A stretch of 64,000 nt of DNA from the NCBI RefSeq assembly GCF_002277025.1, contig NZ_NIWD01000007.1:41353-105352 (forward strand), in the 5' to 3' direction. This stretch comes from Sphingopyxis sp. GW247-27LB. GTDB lineage: Bacteria > Pseudomonadota > Alphaproteobacteria > Sphingomonadales > Sphingomonadaceae. The position numbers were made by a program, and so were the translations under genes. The notes under the pieces were generated by a model, which saw nothing but the letters and a program-made list of their open reading frames with translations, was not told where the DNA came from and did not search any database. Positions 1-7,667 of the stretch are shown here, piece after piece. Every line of letters starts with the position of its first letter. Position 1 is the stretch's first letter.

Positions 1-1
1 T

Positions 2-226
2 ACGGACAACCAGAGCCTCAAGGAGATGGAGGGTTTCGACGAGCTGATCATCGGAATCACGCCGCTGCGTATGGCGCCGACGCCCGAGCAATATTGCGGG
101 CCTTATGTCCTGCTCGCCTCTGAGGAGAACGCGGCACCGACGACGGGCGTCGTCATCAATACCGATGGCGGCCTTGGCGTGCGGGGTATCATGAACGTCA
201 ATGGCGGCGACGAGCTCGAGATCTGA
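2..226 (+). CDS. cis-dihydrodiol dehydrogenase-like SDR, 3' end only
   Basis: This is the C-terminal ~74 residues of a short-chain dehydrogenase; the 5' part lies outside the window. The end of the protein contains a YCGPYVLLASEE-like stretch, then TTGVVINTDGG and GVRGIMN. That arrangement matches the tail of BphB/NahB-type cis-dihydrodiol dehydrogenases, which oxidise the cis-diol made by ring-hydroxylating dioxygenases to a catechol using NAD+. The catalytic Tyr-x3-Lys and the Rossmann motif are not visible here. It lies 27 bp before a FAH-family gene in the same direction and is probably the same transcript. The family assignment rests on the tail only, so a different SDR subfamily remains possible. 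Confidence 0.75.
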   Translation, partial: TDNQSLKEMEGFDELIIGITPLRMAPTPEQYCGPYVLLASEENAAPTTGVVINTDGGLGVRGIMNVNGGDELEI

Positions 227-253
227 GCGCAGACACACAGAGAGGCGGAGCAG

Positions 254-1162
254 ATGAGAATCTGCAGGTTCAATACGGATCGGGTCGGGATCGTCGAGGG
301 CGATGAAGTTTTCGACGTCAGCGGGGCATTGGCTTGCCTTCCCGACAGCCGCTGGCCGTTTCCGCAAAAGGACATATTCATCGCGGAGCTTGCACGATTG
401 CTCCCGCTCATGTCGGAATTGAAGGAACAGGCCACGCCCACGCCGATCGCGGATGTCCGGCTCGAAGCCCCTGTCGCCAACCCATCGAAGCTGATCAACG
501 CGCCGATCAACTATCGCGCGCACATCGAGGAAACGGCGGCCAACCAGGAAATTGCCCATGGTCGCGACATGACCAAATGCATCTGGCATTGGGGGCTGTT
601 CCTAAAGGCCAACAGCGCCCTTTCCGGGGCTGGCGAACCTATCCGCCTGCGTTATCCAGGGCGCAGGATCGATCATGAGATCGAACTTGCGGTGATCATC
701 GGCACACAGTGCCACGGTGTGACGCGCGATGAGGCCCTGAAATATGTGGCGGGCTATACGGTCGGATTGGACATCACCATCCGGGGGCCGGAACTGCAAA
801 GTTTCCGCAAGTCGGCTGATAGCTTTGCGGTGCTTGGTCCGTGGATGGTCACAGCGGACGAGATTGACGATCCGGGGTGTCTCGGCCTGGAATTGCGGGT
901 CAACGGCCAGATTCGTCAAAAGGCCAACACCCGCGATCTTGTCTACGACGTTCCCAAGCTGATCGAATACGCCTCCTCGATGTATCAACTCAATCCTGGC
1001 GATGTCATTTTTACTGGCACGCCGGAAGGAGTCGGGCCCATCGAAGCGGGAGATAGGATCGAGGCGAGGATCAGCGAGATCGGCGAATTGCGCGTCGATG
1101 TGGCTCCTGAAATTGTCGCGCTTCCGCGACACGATCCTGTTCTCAAGGAAATGCAATGCTGA
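254..1162 (+). CDS. Fumarylacetoacetate hydrolase (FAH) family protein
   Basis: A 302-residue protein of the FAH superfamily, whose members hydrolyse C-C bonds in 3-oxo or acylpyruvate-type acids using a divalent metal. The metal-site signature is visible as Glu142-x-Glu144 within DHEIEL and Asp173 in VGLD, followed by the family motif GTPEGVGP at residues 255-262. The ATG at 254 has a GGCGGAG ribosome site just upstream. It is longer than the second FAH gene in this operon (233 aa) and so is of a different subfamily. Its substrate is not apparent; it may act on an intermediate upstream of salicylate or be a decarboxylase or hydratase. The next gene starts 7 bp downstream. Confidence 0.85.
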   Translation: MRICRFNTDRVGIVEGDEVFDVSGALACLPDSRWPFPQKDIFIAELARLLPLMSELKEQATPTPIADVRLEAPVANPSKLINAPINYRAHIEETAANQEIAHGRDMTKCIWHWGLFLKANSALSGAGEPIRLRYPGRRIDHEIELAVIIGTQCHGVTRDEALKYVAGYTVGLDITIRGPELQSFRKSADSFAVLGPWMVTADEIDDPGCLGLELRVNGQIRQKANTRDLVYDVPKLIEYASSMYQLNPGDVIFTGTPEGVGPIEAGDRIEARISEIGELRVDVAPEIVALPRHDPVLKEMQC

Positions 1163-1169
1163 AATCGGC

Positions 1170-2195
1170 ATGATCGTCCAAGTCAAACCGATACGCAGGA
1201 TCGTGCAATGCGACGAAGGCGAAGGGTTGCTCGACGTGCTTCTTCGGGAAGGTCTGCCCATTTCTTACAGCTGCAAGACCGGCAATTGCGGTATGTGCGA
1301 GGTGGAACCTTTCGATCTGTTTGCGCCCGATCGCCACAAGCAGTCTGTCCTGATGCAGAAGAACAAGGCCTTTCTTGCGTGCCAAAGAAACATCTCGATG
1401 GACATGGGGGTGCGTCTCCCATCGGTCAGACCGGCGGTGAACGTCCCCTTCCAGTATCATCGCGGCCGGATCACTGCTCTTGAAGAGATAGAGACCAACG
1501 TCATCCAGTTTGACTTCGATATCGGGCGAAGGCCGGCGCGTTTTTTCCCAGGGCAGAAATATGCTCTTGCCATGGATCGGGGGCGCTCCCCTCTCCTGTT
1601 TCCCGCCAATGCACCTGGTCAGTCGACCCTGAGCTTCCTTGTCGAAGCAGACACAGCGCCACAGTTCCTTGTTGAATTGAAGAAGGGGATATCCGCCGGG
1701 CAGGAATTCAAGCTCGTCGGACCCATCGGAAAGGGCTATGTCCTGCCGCAAGACGAGGCCGCTGCCCTGGTTTGCGGGGTTGGCCCTGGAATGGTCGCGG
1801 TGCGCTCGATCGTTGAGGCGCTGATCGCGCAGAATCCGAACCGAGCGGTGCAGTTTCTGTTGCAGCCGTCGGCTTCCTTCATGCACCTGGTCGACGGTAT
1901 CTGCAATTTGTGCACGCAACATCTGCCCAATAGCGAGCTCGTCGTGTTCAACGGACCGCAGCCGAAGGCATCGATGAGGCTGACCAGCCGACGTGGTTCG
2001 ACGACCGAGATGATCGATTTCATCCAGCTCGAACGCCATCGGATCAAGGCGGAGCAGGCCAATGTCTTCGCCCCCGGCTTCGCTGTTTTGCCCCTCATGA
2101 TGAGCCTGATGAAAGCTGGCCTCGATCAGGACGCAATATTTTTCACCGAGGCCGAGATCAATTTTGTTGAAGAGGAGGGCGTCAATGTCTCCTGA
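1170..2195 (+). CDS. Ring-hydroxylase ferredoxin-reductase component (atypical)
   Basis: A 341-residue electron-transfer protein expected to pass electrons from NAD(P)H to the Rieske oxygenase encoded at 3983-5732. The N-terminal ~90 residues are a plant-type [2Fe-2S] ferredoxin domain with ligands Cys35, Cys40, Cys43 and Cys71. The rest has the length of a ferredoxin-reductase FAD/NAD module, with GPIGKGYVLP near 184-193 and VCGVGPGM near 201-208. The usual flavin motif R-x-Y-S/T and the C-terminal CGPPxM motif are not present in recognisable form. In their places are RSPLLFP (139-145) and APGFAVLPLM (301-310). The ATG at 1170 was chosen because upstream in-frame sequence overlaps the previous gene; its ribosome site is weak. 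The gene overlaps the next one by 11 bp. Confidence 0.8.
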   Translation: MIVQVKPIRRIVQCDEGEGLLDVLLREGLPISYSCKTGNCGMCEVEPFDLFAPDRHKQSVLMQKNKAFLACQRNISMDMGVRLPSVRPAVNVPFQYHRGRITALEEIETNVIQFDFDIGRRPARFFPGQKYALAMDRGRSPLLFPANAPGQSTLSFLVEADTAPQFLVELKKGISAGQEFKLVGPIGKGYVLPQDEAAALVCGVGPGMVAVRSIVEALIAQNPNRAVQFLLQPSASFMHLVDGICNLCTQHLPNSELVVFNGPQPKASMRLTSRRGSTTEMIDFIQLERHRIKAEQANVFAPGFAVLPLMMSLMKAGLDQDAIFFTEAEINFVEEEGVNVS

Positions 2196-3234
2196 TGGTA
2201 AGACGGCGAGCCAAGGGCACAATATCCGCCAGGCATTTTATGAAAAAATTGATCCTCACAACCTTACCCCCTTGTGGGAAGTGCTCGGAGCGCTCGTTCC
2301 CGAAACGCCCACTCCTCGCGCGCAAGCCTACAAATGGGATTTTGCCCAGGCGCGGGACTATCTCATGGAGGCGGGCGATCTGATCTCGGCAGAAGAGGCC
2401 GAGCGCCGGGTTCTGGTGCTGGAAAATCCGGGCTTGCGCGGGCAATCGCGCATTAGCGACGGTCTCTATGCGGGCCTTCAACTGATCCTCCCCAACGAGG
2501 TGGCTCCTGCGCACCGCCACACGCAATCGGCTCTCCGCCTCGTCTTGTCGGGGGAGGGAGCCTATACGGCCGTCGATGGCGAGCGCACGACCATGCGGCG
2601 CGGGGATTTCATCATTACGCCGGCCTGGACCTATCACGATCATGGCAATGAAGGTGACCAGCCAGTCATCTGGCTCGACGGGCTCGATATCCCGATCGTT
2701 GAATTGCTGAACGCCGGTTTTCGCGAGGGCGCTCCGGAAAAATCGCAGATCGTTCAGAGACCGGAGGGCGATGCGCGTGCGCGTTACGGTAGCAACATGC
2801 TGCCCGTCGATTTCGAAGGCGAGCAGGGGATGGCCACCAAGCTCTTCGTTTATCCCTATGTCGATGCGCTCCGATCGGTCGAAAAGATCGCCAGTTCGCC
2901 GACCGATGACCATTTTGGATACAAGCTTCGCTATATCGATCCGACGACGGGCTCCTCCCCCATCCCGACGATCGGAGCATTTCTCCAGCTCTTGCCCCGA
3001 GGGATGCGCACGCGAGGCTATCGTTGCACGGATTCAACAATTTATGTCTGCCTCGAGGGGCGAGGAACTTCCTTTATCGAAGGCCAGGAATTCCCCTTCG
3101 CACAGAACGATATTTTCATCGTGCCTTCTTGGCATCAGCTGGAAATCGCTGCGGCCGAAGAGACGGTTCTCTACAGCTATTCGGACCGGCCCGTCCAGAA
3201 AATGCTCGGCTTGTGGCGCGAGGCGCGATTGTAA
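2185..3234 (+). CDS. Gentisate 1,2-dioxygenase
   Basis: A 349-residue bicupin Fe(II) dioxygenase that opens the ring of gentisate (2,5-dihydroxybenzoate) to maleylpyruvate. The first cupin carries AHRHTQSALR, giving His110 and His112, and WTYHDHG, giving His151 and His153. These are the metal-binding positions of gentisate dioxygenases. A second, metal-free cupin occupies about residues 230-340. The ATG at 2185 is preceded by GAGGAGGGC with correct spacing, so an in-frame ATG at 2164 is not preferred. The start lies within the end of the reductase gene, suggesting translational coupling. A 1-hydroxy-2-naphthoate dioxygenase is a close alternative, but the isomerase and hydrolase genes downstream favour gentisate. 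Confidence 0.93.
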   Translation: MSPDGKTASQGHNIRQAFYEKIDPHNLTPLWEVLGALVPETPTPRAQAYKWDFAQARDYLMEAGDLISAEEAERRVLVLENPGLRGQSRISDGLYAGLQLILPNEVAPAHRHTQSALRLVLSGEGAYTAVDGERTTMRRGDFIITPAWTYHDHGNEGDQPVIWLDGLDIPIVELLNAGFREGAPEKSQIVQRPEGDARARYGSNMLPVDFEGEQGMATKLFVYPYVDALRSVEKIASSPTDDHFGYKLRYIDPTTGSSPIPTIGAFLQLLPRGMRTRGYRCTDSTIYVCLEGRGTSFIEGQEFPFAQNDIFIVPSWHQLEIAAAEETVLYSYSDRPVQKMLGLWREARL

Positions 3235-3265
3235 CGTGCATGACTGAATTTTCAGGGGAATTATC

Positions 3266-3967
3266 TTGAGAGAACTTTGCTTTGAACTTCCGCCATCTCC
3301 TACCTTGACGATCGAGGAGAGCGATAAATGCTTTCCGGTCAACCGTATCTACTGTGTGGGAAAGAATTACGCGGCCCATGCCCGGGAAATGGGGCGGGAT
3401 GAACGCGAGCCGCCGTTCTTCTTCATGAAGCCGGCCAATGCAGCGGTGGATGCAGCCCATCCGATCGAACTCGAATATCCACCGCAGACCAGCAATTTCC
3501 ACTATGAGCTCGAACTGGTGGCCGTGCTGGGGGCGCCATTGCAAAACGCCACACAGGAAGAGGCGATCGAAGCCATTTTCGGCTATGCTGTGGGCCTCGA
3601 CATGACCCGGCGCGACCTGCAGCTCGAAGCGCGGGAAAAGGGGCGCCCTTGGGAGCTTGGCAAATCCTTCAGCCGATCAGCGCCGATCGGAGCGATCCGT
3701 CAAGCCAAGGAGTGGCCGGATTCGCAGATCGTCCTCACCGTCAATGGCGAGGCCCGCCAGGAGAGCCGAACTTCCATGATGCTTTGGGGCGTGGCGGAGA
3801 GCCTCGCCTTTCTCTCGCAATTTGACACGCTTGAACCAGGCGATGTGTTGATGACCGGAACGCCTGCCGGGGTCGGTCCGGTAACACCCGGCGACAAGAT
3901 GGTGGGAACGATCACGCAATTGCGGCCCATCGAGGTGCTCATCACCGAGCCCAAGCAGGATAGATGA
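3266..3967 (+). CDS. Fumarylpyruvate hydrolase (FAH family, NagK type)
   Basis: A 233-residue short FAH-family hydrolase, the length typical of acylpyruvate and fumarylpyruvate hydrolases. It should split fumarylpyruvate into fumarate and pyruvate, the last step of the gentisate route. Metal ligands are Glu81-x-Glu83 in YELELVA and Asp112 in VGLD. The motif FFFMKP lies at 51-56 and GTPAGVGP at 198-205. No suitable ATG exists; a TTG at 3266 is preceded by AGGGGA six bases upstream and is used as the start. It sits between the gentisate dioxygenase and the oxygenase alpha-subunit genes. Confidence 0.9.
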   Translation: MRELCFELPPSPTLTIEESDKCFPVNRIYCVGKNYAAHAREMGRDEREPPFFFMKPANAAVDAAHPIELEYPPQTSNFHYELELVAVLGAPLQNATQEEAIEAIFGYAVGLDMTRRDLQLEAREKGRPWELGKSFSRSAPIGAIRQAKEWPDSQIVLTVNGEARQESRTSMMLWGVAESLAFLSQFDTLEPGDVLMTGTPAGVGPVTPGDKMVGTITQLRPIEVLITEPKQDR

Positions 3968-3982
3968 CCGGAGGTTAAGGCA

Positions 3983-5239
3983 ATGAAACAGGATGGCCTG
4001 AAAGAAGCGATCGGATGGGAAGGCGGAGATTGCGCGACTATTCCTCTCAGCATCTATACCGATAGAGAGGTTTACGAGCGTGAACTGGAACGTCTCTTTT
4101 ACAACGGGCACTGGTGTTACCTTGGGCTTGAGGCAGAAATTCCCAATCCGGGCGATTTCAAACGCACGGTCATCGGGGAGCGTTCGGTCATCGTCGTGCG
4201 CGACAAGAGCGGTGCGATCAACGGCTTTGAAAACCTGTGCGCACACCGCAAGATGAAATTCTGCCGGGCTCGCGATGGCAATGTTGGGGAATTCGTCTGC
4301 CCCTATCATCAGTGGATTTATGATCTGCAAGGCAATCTGCGCGGCGTGCCTTACCAGCGCGGACTGCGCCAGGACGGCAAGCTTTCCGGGGGTATGCCTT
4401 CCGATTTCAAACGGGAAGAAAATGGCCTTCGCAAGCTGAAAATTGCGACACGCGGGGGCGTGATCTTCGGTTCTTTCGATCAGGATGTCGAGAGTTTCGA
4501 AGATTATCTTGGCGAAGAGGTGTTGCGCTATTTCGACCGGATATTCGATGGCCGCAAGCTCGTCATCCTTGGCTACAACAAGCAGAGGATCCCTTCCAAC
4601 TGGAAGTTGATGATGGAGAACATCAAGGATCCTTATCATGCGGGCCTTCTGCACACCTGGTTCGTGACCTTCGGTCTGTGGCGCGCTGACAGCAAAATGA
4701 GGCTCCTGATGGATCCGACAAAGCGCCATGCCGTGATGGCGGGCACGCGCAGTGTTCAGCAAGCGCAGGCCGAGCTCGTTTCCGGTGTCACGAGCTTCAA
4801 GGCGGACATGGCCCTTAACGATCCCAGCCAGATCGACATCGTCCATGAGGAATGGTGGGGCGAATATACGGCAACTATGATGACCTTGTTCCCAAGCGTC
4901 ATCATCCAGCAGCAGGTCAACAGCCTTTCCACCCGGCATATCCAGCCATCCGGACCGAATGCCTTTGACTTTGTCTGGACTCACTTCCGCTTTGAGGACG
5001 ACGACGAGGAAATGCATGCGCGCAGGCTCAAGCAAGCCAATCTGTTTGGTCCTTCGGGCTATGTCTCTGCCGATGATGGAGAGGTGCTCGAATTTTCTCA
5101 GGAAGGCTTCTCGGCCAATCCGTCGGATCGGATGATTGCGCTCATGGGTGGGCGTGGTACCGAAGAAGCCAACGTCATTGCAAGCGAGAACCTGATCCGC
5201 GGCATGTATAAATACTGGCGCGAGGTAATGGAGGTTTAA
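3983..5239 (+). CDS. Rieske ring-hydroxylating oxygenase alpha subunit, salicylate 5-hydroxylase-like
   Basis: A 418-residue catalytic subunit of a Rieske non-haem iron oxygenase. The Rieske cluster ligands are Cys86, His88, Cys106 and His109. The mononuclear iron site is shown by DPYHAGLLH, giving Asp216 as electron bridge with His219 and His224. Its length and the paired small subunit resemble NagG/NagH, which hydroxylate salicylate to gentisate. The gentisate dioxygenase in the same operon strongly supports this role, but anthranilate or a substituted salicylate could be the true substrate. The start has a GGAGGTTAAGG ribosome site. The beta-subunit gene follows after one base. Confidence 0.9.
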   Translation: MKQDGLKEAIGWEGGDCATIPLSIYTDREVYERELERLFYNGHWCYLGLEAEIPNPGDFKRTVIGERSVIVVRDKSGAINGFENLCAHRKMKFCRARDGNVGEFVCPYHQWIYDLQGNLRGVPYQRGLRQDGKLSGGMPSDFKREENGLRKLKIATRGGVIFGSFDQDVESFEDYLGEEVLRYFDRIFDGRKLVILGYNKQRIPSNWKLMMENIKDPYHAGLLHTWFVTFGLWRADSKMRLLMDPTKRHAVMAGTRSVQQAQAELVSGVTSFKADMALNDPSQIDIVHEEWWGEYTATMMTLFPSVIIQQQVNSLSTRHIQPSGPNAFDFVWTHFRFEDDDEEMHARRLKQANLFGPSGYVSADDGEVLEFSQEGFSANPSDRMIALMGGRGTEEANVIASENLIRGMYKYWREVMEV

Positions 5240-5240
5240 G

Positions 5241-5732
5241 ATGCCTGACAATTTTGAATTGAATAGGATAGCGCAGCTTTATGCCTCCTACGAAAGAGCG
5301 ATAAACCAGCGTGAGTTTGAATCCTGGGTAGATATTTTTTCATCGGAACCATACTACCGTATCACCGCGCGCGAAAATTTCGAAAAAAATCTGCCGCTTT
5401 CCACTCTTGTCCTGAGCAGCAAGGGAATGATGAAGGATCGCGCCTATGGTATTACGCAAACCATTTTCCATGACCCTTATCATCAACGCAACATAACCGG
5501 TTTGCCCTTCGTCTCCAGCGTCGAGGACAGTGCATCAGGCAAGGGCAGGCTCGTGCAGTGCGAGGCCAATTTCAGCGTCTTTCGCACCAAGCTGGATAAG
5601 TTGAGTGAGGTCTTCTGCGTCGGTCGTTATTTCGATGAAATCGTCGAGGAAGACGGCGCATTGAAGTTCGCCAAGAGGGTGTGCGTCATCGACAGCGAGA
5701 TGATCCCCAATGCGATCATCTACCCGATCTAG
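5241..5732 (+). CDS. Ring-hydroxylating oxygenase beta subunit
   Basis: A 163-residue small subunit of the ring-hydroxylating dioxygenase beta family (NTF2-like fold), which stabilises the alpha3beta3 hexamer and has no catalytic metal. Typical features are the N-terminal YASYERAINQREFESWVDIF region and the central HDPYHQRNI segment with a variable loop. It starts one base after the alpha-subunit stop, implying coupled synthesis. Codon use here is noticeably AT-richer than in the chromosomal genes further right, as in much of the 1-11 kb block. Confidence 0.9.
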   Translation: MPDNFELNRIAQLYASYERAINQREFESWVDIFSSEPYYRITARENFEKNLPLSTLVLSSKGMMKDRAYGITQTIFHDPYHQRNITGLPFVSSVEDSASGKGRLVQCEANFSVFRTKLDKLSEVFCVGRYFDEIVEEDGALKFAKRVCVIDSEMIPNAIIYPI

Positions 5733-5744
5733 GAACCCGATCCC

Positions 5745-6386
5745 ATGCTGAAACTCTACGAATTTTTTCGTAGCTCTGCATCATACCGCGTCCGGATTGG
5801 GCTCAACCTGAAGGGTCTGGACTACACGTCTTGTCCGGTCAACTTCCGCAAGGACGAGCAAATGTCGGAGCCATTCACCTCCCTCAATCCGGCAAAGCTC
5901 GTCCCAGTGCTGGAAACCGGGGATGGTTGGTCTTTGGCCCAATCGGCGGCCATTCTCGAATATCTGGATGAGGTCTATCCGGAAAAACCGTTGCTGCCCA
6001 GGGATGATCCGAAGGATCGTGCCTTTGTCCGACAATGCGCGCTTGCTGTCGCCTGCGACATTCACCCTTTGAACAACCTGCGCGTTCTCAAATATCTCGT
6101 TGGCCCGCTGGGTCTGTCCGATGAAACCAAGAACGAGTGGGTCCGGCACTGGATCTGCGAGGGGTTCGAGGCGCTCGAAGCGATCATTTCAGCGCACAAT
6201 GGACAACAGGCGCGCTTTTGTTTTGGCGATGCGCCCACGCTCGCGGATTGCTGCCTGATCCCGCAGATATACAATGCGCGCCGTTTTGAGGTCGATATGG
6301 CGCAATTCCCGATTCTCGAAAGAATCGACAAGAACTGTGGGGCATTGGAGGCTTTCGCAAAGGCTCATCCCGACGCCGTAGCCTGA
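5745..6386 (+). CDS. Maleylpyruvate isomerase, zeta-class GST family
   Basis: A 213-residue zeta-class glutathione transferase, predicted to isomerise maleylpyruvate to fumarylpyruvate with glutathione as cofactor. The N-terminal active-site segment reads RSSASYRVRI at residues 9-18. It lacks the Cys of the SSCxxRVRI motif of maleylacetoacetate isomerases, as is also the case in NagL-type maleylpyruvate isomerases. The C-terminal helical domain contains ACDIHPLNNLRVLKYL and GDAPTLADCCLIPQ. It is the last gene of the operon, 12 bp after the beta-subunit gene. An IS66 transposase remnant begins 3 bp after its stop codon, so any original downstream genes have probably been lost. Confidence 0.9.
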   Translation: MLKLYEFFRSSASYRVRIGLNLKGLDYTSCPVNFRKDEQMSEPFTSLNPAKLVPVLETGDGWSLAQSAAILEYLDEVYPEKPLLPRDDPKDRAFVRQCALAVACDIHPLNNLRVLKYLVGPLGLSDETKNEWVRHWICEGFEALEAIISAHNGQQARFCFGDAPTLADCCLIPQIYNARRFEVDMAQFPILERIDKNCGALEAFAKAHPDAVA

Positions 6387-6388
6387 AA

Positions 6389-6487
6389 TGGATGACCGCC
6401 CAGCTTGCCAAGCTTTCACGCAATCACGATCTCGCCAAGGCGATCAACTATATGTTGCGCCGCTGGGATGCGTTCACGTTGACGTGA
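6389..6487 (+). pseudogene. IS66-family transposase remnant
   Basis: About 32 codons reading W-MTAQLAKLSRNHDLAKAI then NYMLRRWDAF, ending in TGA at 6485-6487. This matches the segment of IS66 transposases just before the conserved DNNxAERALR region. Both ends of the gene and the terminal repeats are missing. It directly abuts the isomerase stop codon. Confidence 0.7.
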
Positions 6488-6545
6488 CCCCCTGATTTTC
6501 CTCCAAGCTTGATTAGAGTCCGGCCCTACGAGAAGGACGGACGAG

Positions 6546-6813
6546 ATGAAGAGATCGAGGTTTACAGAGGAGCAGATCATTGGCGTGCTGAAGGAGGCGG
6601 AGGCAGACGCGAAGACTGCTGACGTAGCCCGGGCGGCACGGGGTGTCGGAAGCGACGATCTACAACTGGAAGTCGAAGTATGGCGGGCTGGAGGTGTCCG
6701 AGGCCCGTTGGCTGAGGGAGCTTGAGAGCGAGAACGCGAAGCTCAAGCGACTGCTGGCCGACACGATGCTGGACAACGTGGCGTTGAAGGATCTCCTGGC
6801 AAAAAATGTATGA
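6546..6813 (+). pseudogene. IS3-family OrfA transposase, frameshifted remnant
   Basis: The reading frame begins MKRSRFTEEQIIGVLKEAEA, the standard start of IS3-family (IS407-like) OrfA helix-turn-helix proteins. A single frame change near 6650 is needed. The second frame then continues as SEATIYNWKSKYGGLEVSEA and ENAKLKRLLADTMLD, ending at TGA 6811-6813. OrfB, the DDE integrase part, is absent. The sequence TGACCCCCTGATTTTCC just before (from about 6485) may be the left end of the element. Confidence 0.85.
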
Positions 6814-7045
6814 CCCGCCCTGTCCATGCAAGGGTCGATTGGTGTTGACGGTGCCAGTCTGCACAAATGTATCCGGCCTCTCGCGAGTGGGCCGCTGTTG
6901 CGGCCAGGCCTTGATGAGATCCGCGCGCCTCGTTCCCAGATAAATGCTTTGGGCTTGCTGCCCGCTTTTTTGCAGGGGTTTACGATGCGCTGGTCCACTG
7001 TCTCGTCATCACTCTCACGAACCTCGCAGTTGGTGGCGGCGCTGC

Positions 7046-7543
7046 TCAGCTGAACGCTGGAACTCGCCGCTCGTAGGTAGCACCCGGCTTGGTCAGGATC
7101 ACCCAGACAATGCGGGCGATCTTGGCTGCCAGGGCAACCGTGACTTTGTTCTTATGCATCCTGCTCTCAAGCCCATCGAGCCATGGCCCCAACCTGTCCC
7201 GGCTGCGGTCAAGATGTGTGACACAGGATCGTGCACGATGGACTATCATCCTTCGCAGATACTTGTTGCCGCGTTTGCTGATACCGAGCAGCTTGTTCTT
7301 TCCGCCGGTCGAGTGTTCGCGCGGTACGAGGCCGAGCCAGGCCGCGAGATCACGAGCCTTACTGAACTGCTGCCCGGAACCGGCCGCTGCCAGTAGAGCG
7401 GTCGAGGCCAGTGGGCCGATGCCCCGCACAGTCATGAGGCGGCGTGCGGTATCGCTGCGCGCTGCGATGTCTTCGATCTCCTGGTTCATCGTTGCGATGC
7501 ACTGCTCGAGTTCCATCATCTCACCGTGCCTCTGCATTCGCAT
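7046..7543 (-). pseudogene. IS110-family transposase, C-terminal half
   Basis: 165 residues matching the C-terminal transposase_20 domain of IS110 elements: MTVRGIGPLASTALLAA, then QFSKARDLAAWLGLVP and STGGKNKLLGISKRGN. The N-terminal DEDD catalytic domain is missing, so the product is not an active transposase. Its upstream edge runs directly into the 5' fragment of an isochorismatase-like gene at about 7,521-7,545. The ~230 bp downstream (6,814-7,045) have no recognisable gene and may be the rest of the element's right end. Confidence 0.85.
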
Positions 7544-7667
7544 AAAGCGGCGAATCGGGATCCAGGTAAGCCATCACGACATCGACGATCAGCAGAGCTG
7601 GCTTGTTACCAGGCTCCAGATGGTTTGAAAATGCGTCAGCATAGTTTGCGGATAGGTCTTCGTTCAT
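7521..7667 (-). pseudogene. Isochorismatase-like hydrolase, 5' fragment cut at the IS110 remnant
   Basis: Reading on the - strand from ATG 7667, the frame gives 48 codons including KPALLIVDVVMAYLDPDSPL, then meets TGA at 7521-7523. The LLIVDVVMAYLDP segment is the N-terminal strand with the catalytic Asp of isochorismatase/N-carbamoylsarcosine-amidase-like cysteine hydrolases, normally ~200 residues long. The start ATG overlaps the CoA-transferase stop as ATGA, showing that this was the next gene of that operon. The homology ends where the IS110 transposase reading frame begins, so the rest of the gene has been replaced or deleted. Confidence 0.7.

Noticed and set aside
5745..6386. Maleylacetoacetate isomerase (tyrosine catabolism)
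   Set aside because: The SSC motif Cys is absent and the operon contains gentisate, not homogentisate, dioxygenase, so maleylpyruvate is the likelier substrate.
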